From positions 19,249 to 83,248 of the forward strand of contig JAQBYJ010000010.1 of the NCBI GenBank assembly GCA_027622555.1: DNA of 64,000 nucleotides. Direction: 5' to 3'. Below, in pieces: positions 55,893 to 63,205 of the stretch (positions are counted from its first letter, which is position 1; every line of letters begins with the position of its first letter). A model generated the notes under the pieces. It saw only the letters and a program-made list of their open reading frames with translations, was not told the DNA's origin and ran no database searches. This stretch comes from Verrucomicrobiota bacterium (GTDB lineage Bacteria > Verrucomicrobiota > Verrucomicrobiia > Opitutales > UBA2995). The translations under genes were made by a program, and so were the position numbers.

Positions 55893-57398
55893 CTAGCTTC
55901 CTTCCTCGCGAAACTGTTCGATTCTTTTGCGTAAAGTCGCTCGTGTAATACCGAGAATGGATGAAGTCTTGACCTGATTTCCCTTTGTCTCATCCAGGGC
56001 GCTTTCAATCATAGCTTTCTCAATCTTATTCAAAATACTCTCCTGTCCTTCGGCCCTGAGCTTGGAATAAAGCAGCAAATAAACTTCACCCAAGGATATA
56101 TCAGAAGATGTAACCTGGGTTTCTTTCGACGAAATCGGACCAACGGAAGTTTCGGTATCAGAAGGTGCAAACGGAGGGTTAGTTGCGGTTTTACTTTCGA
56201 GGTTGTTTGTCTCAGCCCATTCACGGATTTCCGAAGGTAAGTCCTTTAGTAAAATGGTATCCCCCTGCGAAATCACTGAGGCACGATTAACAATATTCTC
56301 CAGTTCTCTTACATTTCCCGGCCAGGGATATTGAACCAGTAGAGACTGCACGTCGGAGCTGATTCTTTGCACCTTGCTTCGCCCCCGTTTCGCTAATCTC
56401 TGCAGCATGAAGTCAATGAGCTCAGGAATATCTGCACTTCGCTCTTTTAAATTCGGCAGTCGTATACGTGCGACATTCAGGCGATAATAGAGATCCTCTC
56501 TGAATTCTTTTTTCGCTACCAGGTCTTCGAGGTTTTTGTTGGTGGCCGTGACGAGGCGAACATCCACCTTAATGGTCTCACTCCCTCCTACTCGTTGAAT
56601 TTCTCCTTCCTGCAGAACACGAAGTACCTTGGTTTGAGTGGACAATTCCATGTCTCCGATTTCATCAAGGAAGATCGTGCCGCCGTCGCAGAGTTCAAAT
56701 TTTCCTTTCCGCATTTGAGCTGCGCCCGTGAAAGAGCCTTTTTCATGACCAAAGAGTTCGCTTTCAATGAGGTTCTCTGGAATGGCTGCGCAATTGACTG
56801 CTATGTAAGCGCCACCTGAGCGCAGACTATGCTGGCAAATCGCCTTCGCTATTAACTCTTTACCGGTTCCACTTTCACCCGTAATGAGGACCGAAACTTC
56901 GCTCGCAGCTATTTGGCCGATTTGCTTGAAAACCTCCTGCATGGGTTCTGAGCTACCCACAATTCCTTCTTTGTAGTCATCACTGTTAAGCAACGGTTTG
57001 TAATCTTCCGTGCTTTCACGGTCTGCCTTTGCTTTCAGGACATTGCCAATAAGCGACATCACTTTCTCCATATCGAAGGGTTTCATGATGTAGTCGAATG
57101 CACCGAATTTCATCGCTTCGATGGCTGTCTGAGTGGTCCCATAAGCAGTCATCATTATTACGTGATAACTGTCATTATCGCTCATCAAATGCTGGAGGGT
57201 TTCCAAGCCTGATATGCCGTTCATCCGGTTATCCAGGAAAATGACGTCAGGCTTTTCCTTGGCAGCGACTTTTATCCCTTCTTCTCCGCTTCCAGCTTCG
57301 ACGACCTTAAATTTATGGTTCTGTAATACCCGGGTTAATGAATATCTTATTTCATCGTCGTCATCGATGATCAGGATTTTGGCAGAGCTATCTTCCAT
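55893..57398 (-). CDS. Sigma-54-dependent response regulator (NtrC/AtoC type)
   Basis: 501 residues. Receiver domain 1-120 with phospho-acceptor Asp56 in [10 protein letters not shown] and the Lys in YIMKPFD. AAA+ domain from about 145: GESGTGKE (Walker A), [24 protein letters not shown] (GAFTGA-type loop, here GSFTGA), [11 protein letters not shown] (Walker B), [13 protein letters not shown] Fis-type helix-turn-helix is at the C-terminus ([24 protein letters not shown]). It activates sigma-54 promoters after phosphorylation. The kinase is not next to it, so it is an orphan here. Confidence 0.95.
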   Translation of the reverse strand: MEDSSAKILIIDDDDEIRYSLTRVLQNHKFKVVEAGSGEEGIKVAAKEKPDVIFLDNRMNGISGLETLQHLMSDNDSYHVIMMTAYGTTQTAIEAMKFGAFDYIMKPFDMEKVMSLIGNVLKAKADRESTEDYKPLLNSDDYKEGIVGSSEPMQEVFKQIGQIAASEVSVLITGESGTGKELIAKAICQHSLRSGGAYIAVNCAAIPENLIESELFGHEKGSFTGAAQMRKGKFELCDGGTIFLDEIGDMELSTQTKVLRVLQEGEIQRVGGSETIKVDVRLVTATNKNLEDLVAKKEFREDLYYRLNVARIRLPNLKERSADIPELIDFMLQRLAKRGRSKVQRISSDVQSLLVQYPWPGNVRELENIVNRASVISQGDTILLKDLPSEIREWAETNNLESKTATNPPFAPSDTETSVGPISSKETQVTSSDISLGEVYLLLYSKLRAEGQESILNKIEKAMIESALDETKGNQVKTSSILGITRATLRKRIEQFREEGS

Positions 57399-57517
57399 TT
57401 TGGCGATATTGGGTTGGTAGTTATTTCATTCAACTACAGCAGGAATTTTGCCATTGCATAAGCTAAACCAAACGTGGGTCAATTCTCATATCTTGCCAAC
57501 AAATTGCGCAAATAATC

Positions 57518-58165
57518 ATGGACCCCATTTTTGAAGACGACCACCTGCTTGTTATAAACAAGAAACCCGGATTTATCGTTGAAGGGCCTGCCAGGAATGG
57601 ACTGGAGTCACTCAGCACTATATTGTCCTCCAAGCTGGGAAAACCCGTTCATGCCTGCCATCGATTGGATAAAGACACCACGGGGGTTGTGGTGTTTGCC
57701 AAAAATAAAGCAGCTCTATCCGCAATCTCTGAGCAATTTGCCAGGCGCCAGGTTCGTAAAACCTACCTGGTTTGCGTAGACGGTGAATGGGACAAAGGCT
57801 GGAATCGTGTCCAAACGAAGATCCTCCGAACCGACGAGCAGCAAATGGCCAATTCAACTGAAGGAAAGGACTCTACAACCACTTTTCGAAGACTTGCCTT
57901 TTGGAATAAAAGAAGCCTGCTTGAGGCATTGCCCAAAACCGGCCGCACCCATCAAATACGACTGCATTGCCTGTTTCACGGCTGTCCCGTTTCCGGTGAT
58001 GGCCTCTACGGTTCCAGAACTGAAGATCAACCGTCTATGGCGCTTCATGCTTCACAGCTTAGAATTCAGCATCCGGTCAGCAAAGCCTCTTTACTTATCA
58101 CGGCTCCCCTTCCGGATTATTGGCATACACACTGGTTGAAAGACTGCCCACTTGAAATTGGGTAG
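57518..58165 (+). CDS. RluA-family rRNA/tRNA pseudouridine synthase
   Basis: 215 residues, a single catalytic domain without an N-terminal S4 domain. The catalytic Asp is Asp51 in CHRLDKDTTGVVVFAKN, with later conserved RTHQIRLH and ALHASQL segments. It converts uridine to pseudouridine in rRNA or tRNA. Without S4 it resembles RluA or TruC more than RluC/D, so the target site cannot be set. It is divergent from the NtrC-type regulator by 119 bases. The 267 bases downstream (58166-58432) show no supported gene. Confidence 0.9.
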   Translation: MDPIFEDDHLLVINKKPGFIVEGPARNGLESLSTILSSKLGKPVHACHRLDKDTTGVVVFAKNKAALSAISEQFARRQVRKTYLVCVDGEWDKGWNRVQTKILRTDEQQMANSTEGKDSTTTFRRLAFWNKRSLLEALPKTGRTHQIRLHCLFHGCPVSGDGLYGSRTEDQPSMALHASQLRIQHPVSKASLLITAPLPDYWHTHWLKDCPLEIG

Positions 58166-58432
58166 GAGCGGCTTTCTTTAGTCCTCCACAGCCTGCAAGG
58201 CGACGGATGGAACGCCGCGATCGCATTAAAGCCTCCCAAATCCTCGAAACCATCCGACTGTTCCAAGAGTGTCGCCCAACTCTTTCATTCCCCTTCTTCG
58301 CCCAAACGTATCTTTATTTCAATCTCCTGGAGAATCGAGGGATCCGTCTTCGCTCAAGAGCTTCGCCGAGACACGTAAACCCCTACAATTGCAAATCCGT
58401 AAATTCTGGCCGGATCACCATCCGACCGGTTT

Positions 58433-60073
58433 CTACAGCGATATCCCGCGTTTCCACGGTAGAAAGTCTTCCTGACCCAGGCGGACCGCTGAAGGCTTCA
58501 TTTCTCCACTGGCAACTTGAATCACCATTTCGAAAAGCTCGTCGCCCATTTCCTCAATGGTTTTTTCTCCACGAATAATCGGTCCGGCATCGAAATCAAT
58601 GATATCTCTCATCTTTTTCGCCAGCTCAGTGTTGGTGGACATTTTGATGGTCGGTGCCACCGCGTTCCCCGTGGGGGTTCCCAGTCCTGTGGTAAAAATA
58701 ATGATGTTCGAACCCGCACCTGCCAGAGCGGTCGTCGATTCCACATCTCCGCCGGGTGTGCAAAGCAGATTGAGTCCTGGTTTCGTGGCCCATTCCGGGT
58801 AATCGAGAACATCGACTATAGGAGAGGTTCCGCCCTTTTTGGCTGCCCCGGCGGACTTGATGGCGTCAGTTATCAATCCATCCGCAATATTGCCAGGAGA
58901 AGGATTGGCGTAAAATCCAGAGCCAGCCTCTTCAGCACGTTGAGAATAAATATTCATCAGATCCTGAAATCGTTTGGCCACTGAATCCGAAACGCAGCGA
59001 CTGACGAGCTCTCCCTCAACTCCGCAGAGTTCAGGGAATTCTCCCAAGATGGGCTTGCCGCCCAAAGCGACCAGCGTGTCTGACATGTGACCCAGGGCTG
59101 GATTTGCCGATAAGCCGGAAAAACCGTCGGAGCCTCCGCACTCCAATCCAATGGTCAGCTTGGATAGTGGGGCTGGTTTTCGTTCCAGTTTATTGATCTG
59201 ATCAAGACCAACAAAAATCTCCTTTAAGGCCTGAGTGAGCATCGCCTGCTCAGATCCAGTTTTTTGCTGGGTGTGAATATGAAGCGGTTTATCAAAATTC
59301 GGATCCCGCTTTTTGATCTCTTCTTCCAGGCGCCACACTTCTGCCTGCTGACAACCCAAACTCAACACCGTGGCTCCAGCCACATTCGGATGAGTAATGT
59401 ATCCTGCAAGTAACCCACAAAGCGTATGAGAATCCGAGGGGACCGAACCGCAGCCAGCACCATGTAGAAGAAATCTAACGCCGTCTACATTTGGAAATGG
59501 TCGGCTACTTGCCTTCTTTTCAGAGGGTAATTCTTCTGCTAACCAAACTTCGGGAGGCGCTCCCTGTTCCCGCAAATAGGCCATGCGTTTGAATAAACCT
59601 TCGTAGCGGCTCCGCTGGCCCATGCCGAGCGTTTCGGAAATCGCTTCCCGCATTACATTGATATTTCTGTTTTCACAAAAAACCAATGGAACGACCAACC
59701 ACACATTCTGAGTTCCAACTTGTCCATCTGAACGATGATAGCCGTTAAAGGTCCGCCCTTCCCATTTTGAGACATCGTGTGCTTGCCAGGTTGGCGCACT
59801 TGCACGGCTCTCAGCGGAATAAGTATCCGTTTCGTGTTTAAGATTTTTAATGGTTATTAAGCCGCCTACCGGAATGTCAGTCTCTGCTACTCCCACGGTT
59901 ACACCATACATGTGCACCCGGTCTCCTTTCTGGAAATCGCGCAACGCGACCTTGTGCTTTGCTTTGATAGTCTCAATGGCAGTTACTCCATCAGATACAT
60001 AAGTACCTGCTTGTAAATCGGTTAAAGCGACAGCTACGGTGTCACGCGGATCTATGACGATAGTATTTTTCAT
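58433..60073 (-). CDS. uxaA: Altronate dehydratase (UxaA family)
   Basis: 546 residues. Residues 1-100 form an SAF domain (VALRDFQKGDRVHMYGVTVGVAETDIPVGGLITIKNL). The UxaA/GarD core follows with HGAGCGSVPSDSHTLCGLLAGYITHPNVAGATVLSLGCQQ, ECGGSDGFSGLSANPALG, IVDVLDYPEWATKPGLNLLCTPGGDVESTTALAGAGSNIIIFTTG and PTGNAVAPTIKMSTNT. It ends FLPWKRGISL. It removes water from altronate to give 2-keto-3-deoxygluconate in galacturonate and related uronate catabolism. The gene downstream of the tagaturonate-epimerase-like one (31 bases away) supports the pathway. Galactarate dehydratase is the nearest alternative. Confidence 0.93.
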   Translation of the reverse strand: MKNTIVIDPRDTVAVALTDLQAGTYVSDGVTAIETIKAKHKVALRDFQKGDRVHMYGVTVGVAETDIPVGGLITIKNLKHETDTYSAESRASAPTWQAHDVSKWEGRTFNGYHRSDGQVGTQNVWLVVPLVFCENRNINVMREAISETLGMGQRSRYEGLFKRMAYLREQGAPPEVWLAEELPSEKKASSRPFPNVDGVRFLLHGAGCGSVPSDSHTLCGLLAGYITHPNVAGATVLSLGCQQAEVWRLEEEIKKRDPNFDKPLHIHTQQKTGSEQAMLTQALKEIFVGLDQINKLERKPAPLSKLTIGLECGGSDGFSGLSANPALGHMSDTLVALGGKPILGEFPELCGVEGELVSRCVSDSVAKRFQDLMNIYSQRAEEAGSGFYANPSPGNIADGLITDAIKSAGAAKKGGTSPIVDVLDYPEWATKPGLNLLCTPGGDVESTTALAGAGSNIIIFTTGLGTPTGNAVAPTIKMSTNTELAKKMRDIIDFDAGPIIRGEKTIEEMGDELFEMVIQVASGEMKPSAVRLGQEDFLPWKRGISL

Positions 60074-60104
60074 GAAGAATTTTTGGTCTTAATAACGAAA
60101 GCGC

Positions 60105-61967
60105 TTAGGCGGAAATGTCCGCAACAAAATTTGCAAAGGAATTATAGGCTTTCAACTTAGTCGATGCAGTTTCGCAATTGTCTTTTGTCGCCAGTCCGGT
60201 TGTTTCAGCCAGAAACAGGATGTATTCGGCAACTTTCACTGCGTACCGTAATCTGCCTTCATCGCTAATCGAATAAAATCTAGACCGTTGATTGTAGCCG
60301 GCTGGGGAATGATCGCCCAGTGCCGATTTCTCTGCCCGGCCTTCAGCAGCCAACACGTAGAGGAAATTATATTCGAACCAAAACATATGATTCGGATTGG
60401 GTGTCAGAGATTCCAGGGAAGCCAGGCAAGTAGTTTTGGATTCAAAAACATTCGTATCAGCTTTCTCAAGATTGAGTGCATTAACAATAAACTCCCGAGC
60501 CATTTTTTTCTCTGTTTCATCACTGCTAAAAGCGCCCTCAACCGCGAGTTGAATAGTGAATTGATACCAATCATTCCAGAGTTTCAAGTCACCGGCATCC
60601 GACGACTCGCTCAGCGCAACTCCCATTTCGTAGGTGTACCGTCCGCTCGTTTTGATTTCGAGATTTTGATCCGTTACCTGTCCCATAACCTGGTAATTCT
60701 CTGCAGATTTTCCAGAACCGGAATGAAACCCTATGCTAACGCCAAAGGCTTTACATACCACCCATTGCTTTTCGATCATCGATCGAAGTTTCTCGTTATC
60801 AGGATACGGCGTGTTCTTTTGAAAACCGAAAGCAGGAGCCACAAAATTAACCGGCATGTCCATTGCTTCGCAAAGCGCCAGCATAATGGCCGTGGTCTCT
60901 TGAGTGGTTAATCCAGGTAGTTCATCGATTGACAACTCTCGTAAGTAAGCCCTGCCGACTACCGTTGAAAAAGCTTTCTCTCGAGCAATTCGATACTTTC
61001 CATCACGCACCTTCATTTTCTTCATTGAAGGCCATACATAGCAAAGCAACTCATTGAATCGTGCTTCATTTAAATCAATGCCTACTTCCGCAACACGTTT
61101 ACGTACTGTTGAAACAAGAAACGAATCAATCTCAGTCTTCACGTAGCATTCCCGGGATTCTTGTGATTCAGAAATTTTGGTTAAGGACAACTCAGGCGAT
61201 AGATCGAATGTAATGTAGGAAGCAAACAGGCATCCCGATACCAACGCATCTTCACGGCCATCGAATTTACCACCGATCGGCTGGTGATCCGCATTAAAGC
61301 TCCAGGAAATACGTCGTTGGTGAAAGCCGGTTTTTAGTTTGGCTAATACACAACCATGACTCATTCCCTCAACCGACTGCCCTTGGTGACCTTCCGGCAC
61401 ATCTGTTCCAATAAACGGAAAAGGCACTGTTTCCAATTCATCCGCCAGCATGACGTTCACGTCGTAAACCAGCTCGCGAGGAATGCTGTTTTGATTGGCT
61501 GTCATTCCAATCCCCAGATTGGCCATCGCCCAGTCAACACCCGACCAATGAAGCGTCGTAAATCGAGCACCGATTCCCAGGGTGCTACTTCCCAATTGAT
61601 CGGAGGTCCGAGGGAAAATAGTGCACTCGCAAGCACATTCCTGAGCAATATTCTTAACCTTGATCAGGTTTTCAAAGCTCGCCGGAAAATAGGTTTTCGA
61701 ACCTATAACGACACCGTCGGCCAAAAGACCAAGTCCATCCCCTTCGGCAGCTAATAAACACCAGGCATGATCTCCGGCGGCATCCTCAACCAAACTCCAG
61801 AGTCCAGCTACTGTCGTAAACTTACTTGCTGGATATTCTGTAATGGAATTATTCGAAGCAATATTTGCCTGCAATGAAGCCCAATCCAGACAAAAGTCAG
61901 GACTGATACAGGGGTTGTTTGAGATCCTCAATCGGTTCTCGAGTAAGAAAGAATTAATGGCACTCAT
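60105..61967 (-). CDS. uxaE: Tagaturonate epimerase-like protein (UxaE family)
   Basis: 620 residues. The central half has WSFNADHQPIGGKFDGRED (about 239-257), TTQETTAIMLALCEAMDMPVNFVAPAFGFQKNTPYPD and GVSIGFHSGSGKSAENYQV, which fit the tagaturonate/fructuronate epimerase family as I remember it from Thermotoga; the protein looks longer than the Thermotoga enzyme. It interconverts tagaturonate and fructuronate so that galacturonate and glucuronate routes can meet. Position next to uxaA (31 bases) argues for this role. It could instead belong to a broader uncharacterised isomerase group. Start ATG at 61967. Confidence 0.75.
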   Translation of the reverse strand: MSAINSFLLENRLRISNNPCISPDFCLDWASLQANIASNNSITEYPASKFTTVAGLWSLVEDAAGDHAWCLLAAEGDGLGLLADGVVIGSKTYFPASFENLIKVKNIAQECACECTIFPRTSDQLGSSTLGIGARFTTLHWSGVDWAMANLGIGMTANQNSIPRELVYDVNVMLADELETVPFPFIGTDVPEGHQGQSVEGMSHGCVLAKLKTGFHQRRISWSFNADHQPIGGKFDGREDALVSGCLFASYITFDLSPELSLTKISESQESRECYVKTEIDSFLVSTVRKRVAEVGIDLNEARFNELLCYVWPSMKKMKVRDGKYRIAREKAFSTVVGRAYLRELSIDELPGLTTQETTAIMLALCEAMDMPVNFVAPAFGFQKNTPYPDNEKLRSMIEKQWVVCKAFGVSIGFHSGSGKSAENYQVMGQVTDQNLEIKTSGRYTYEMGVALSESSDAGDLKLWNDWYQFTIQLAVEGAFSSDETEKKMAREFIVNALNLEKADTNVFESKTTCLASLESLTPNPNHMFWFEYNFLYVLAAEGRAEKSALGDHSPAGYNQRSRFYSISDEGRLRYAVKVAEYILFLAETTGLATKDNCETASTKLKAYNSFANFVADISA

Positions 61968-62412
61968 AGATTTAAAAAGGCAAAGATGTGCACACCGCTT
62001 TGAGTTTCAAAGAAAATTCTACTTAAATATGAAATTCCAATGAGAATCCTCCAGTTCATTTTACTTGTCGGGACTTCATCCTGATGTTTCAAAAAATCAA
62101 GATGTGATGTAGAGCACGTGTCTCGGCACAGCCTTTAGGCGACGACGGAAGGCGCAGTCTGCAAGCAAGAGCGGGAGCGTAGATAACTACGTGACCAAAC
62201 GGGTTGCGGGCTCGAACACAGCTCTACGCGCATGTCGGTTTTAGCCTTCGGAAGTGCGTTTTCGTGAGTTCAAATTTTGAGCGGTTTCCAAATCCTATAC
62301 AAATTCTCATTACACACTTATTTATATTAGATTATCTTGCACTTTCGAAGGCGTTTGAAACGTTTGGATTGACTTAGATTAGATTACTCCTTTCATCCCA
62401 TTTTTCAAAATT
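61968..62412. other. Intergenic region between uxaE and tRNA-Met
   Basis: 445 bases with no convincing gene. It carries the promoter of the uxaE-uxaA pair (minus) and, from about 62109 to 62227, a GC-rich foldable element listed separately. AT-rich on both sides of that element. Confidence 0.5.
62109..62227. repeat. GC-rich foldable intergenic element, candidate REP-like or structured RNA
   Basis: GTAGAGC (62109-62115) pairs with GCTCTAC (62221-62227), and inside it GTGT (62118-62121) with ACAC (62216-62219). GCCTT/AAGGC (62131-62135 with 62149-62153) and CGTAG-ATAA-CTACG (62178-62191) form inner hairpins. The block is much richer in GC than its flanks. It may be a dispersed palindromic repeat mobilised by RAYT, whose gene is ~1 kb away, or a structured RNA. 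Only one copy is in the window, so repetition is unproven. Confidence 0.4.
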
Positions 62413-62487
62413 GTCAGGGTAGCTCAGTGGTAGAGCAGGAGACTCATAAGCTCTTGGTCGGCAGTTCAACTCTGCCCCTTGACACCA
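62413..62487 (+). tRNA. tRNA-Met (anticodon CAT)
   Basis: Cloverleaf: acceptor GTCAGGG pairs with CCTTGAC, D-arm GCTC/GAGC, anticodon loop CTCATAA with anticodon CAT, T-arm GGCAG/CTGCC with TTCAACT, and encoded CCA. The lowest anticodon-stem pair is an A-G mismatch. The acceptor 1-72 pair is G-C, so it is not an initiator; it is elongator Met, or Ile if lysidine-modified. Its last 17 bases including CCA are duplicated 135 bases downstream. Confidence 0.92.
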
Positions 62488-62488
62488 T
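62472..62488. repeat. tRNA-Met 3' end, first copy of direct repeat
   Basis: CTGCCCCTTGACACCAT, the 3' end of tRNA-Met including CCA plus one base. An identical 17-base copy is at 62607-62623. The arrangement resembles the attL/attR pair left by integration into a tRNA gene. Confidence 0.55.
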
Positions 62489-62501
62489 TTCTCTTTCCAT
62501 A

Positions 62502-62525
62502 GCCTCCGCAATAGCGGGGGCTTTT
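62502..62525 (+). terminator. Intrinsic terminator after tRNA-Met
   Basis: GCCTCCGC (62502-62509) pairs with GCGGGGGC (62514-62521) around the loop AATA, one G-T pair, followed by TTTT at 62522-62525. It sits 15 bases after the tRNA CCA and should end the tRNA transcript. Confidence 0.75.
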
Positions 62526-62606
62526 CATTGTGCCTGGCGCTGGGACGGGCATCGTTGACAATGTATTGCCTACGGCAATAGTTGTCGTCGCATTCGCTCC
62601 TCGAAA

Positions 62607-62623
62607 CTGCCCCTTGACACCAT
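62607..62623. repeat. Second copy of tRNA-Met 3' end (att-like)
   Basis: Exact copy of CTGCCCCTTGACACCAT without the rest of a tRNA. Between the two copies lie the tRNA terminator and an imperfect palindrome (ATTGCC-TAC-GGCAAT, 62565-62579, with GACAA/TTGTC arms). Further hairpins follow it (GCCC-GGTA-GGGC inside CGCC/GGCG at 62661-62687). Confidence 0.55.
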
Positions 62624-62735
62624 CCTTCGCTTTGAGCGCAGCGTAAAGAGAAGGATTTCACGCCGTAAGCCCGGTAGGGCGAAGGCGGACCAATCGTAAA
62701 TTCCCACAACCGCTGCTCGAAGACTACGGCTTGGC

Positions 62736-63008
62736 ATGCCATCCTCAGAATCAGATTTTTTCTACGTTTACATACTCGTATGTGAAAAGGATCCCTGTCG
62801 GCATTACACAGGTTGCACAACCAATTTGGCTATGCGGCTAAAAAAGCACAACATTGGCGGCGTTCCTCATACTTCAAAATACAGACCATGGAAGATCGAA
62901 ACAGTAGTTAGGTTTCGAAATAAAGAAAAAGCCCATGCTTTCGAGGCTTATTTAAAATCTGGATCCGGACGGCAGTTTGCTCACATCAGTATAAAGACAT
63001 CAGTATAA
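62736..63008 (+). CDS. GIY-YIG nuclease-domain protein, C-terminus altered by repeats
   Basis: 90 residues. The GIY-YIG signature is recognisable as YVYILVCEKDP (the first motif, Y-V-Y) and HYTGCTTNLAMRLKKHN (second motif with the catalytic Arg), followed by PHTSKYRPWKIETVVRF and AFEAYLKSGSGRQFA, the usual end of this short family. The last residues (HISIKTSV) are encoded by the start of the TCAGTATAAAG repeat array, and family members normally end in a few basic residues after GRxFA, so the original 3' end seems replaced. Small GIY-YIG proteins resemble UvrC-type nucleases; their role is unknown. It sits in the tRNA/RAYT patch. Confidence 0.75.
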   Translation: MPSSESDFFYVYILVCEKDPCRHYTGCTTNLAMRLKKHNIGGVPHTSKYRPWKIETVVRFRNKEKAHAFEAYLKSGSGRQFAHISIKTSV

Positions 63009-63163
63009 AGGGTCCATCAGTATAAAGAATCAGAGAATCAGTACAAAGGGGAATCAGTACAAAGGGTCAATCCAATACTTAAGGCGTCAGTATAAAGGGC
63101 GTCAGTATAAAGGGTCAATCCAATACTTAAAGCGTCAGTATAAAGGGTCAATCCAATACTTAA
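62986..63163. repeat. Array of TCAGTA(T/C)AAAG short repeats with a longer GGTCAATCCAATACTTAA unit
   Basis: TCAGTAYAAAG occurs at 62986, 63000, 63017, 63038, 63054, 63087, 63102 and 63135. GGTCAATCCAATACTTAA follows three of them (63065-63082, 63113-63130 and 63146-63163), so the full 33-base period appears at the right end. All copies are in the same orientation, spacing is irregular (14-33 bases) and the array ends 42 bases before the RAYT start. Irregular spacing and no spacer of constant length make it unlike CRISPR. Confidence 0.85.
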
Positions 63164-63205
63164 TACTATTGCCCTCAATGGGTGCATAGATACTCTCCTT
63201 ATTTG

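Noticed and set aside
58207..58578. Small plus-strand frames beyond the pseudouridine synthase
   Set aside because: They overlap the uxaA 3' end, show no domain-like pattern and have no ribosome-binding site.
62374..62820. Open frame on the minus strand over tRNA-Met and hairpins
   Set aside because: It runs antisense through a tRNA and the beginning of the GIY-YIG gene and resembles no protein; low-complexity chance frame.
62986..63163. Possible CRISPR array
   Set aside because: Repeat units are only 11 bases (or 29-33 in the extended form), distances vary from 14 to 33 bases, there are no unique spacers of constant length, and no cas gene is in view.
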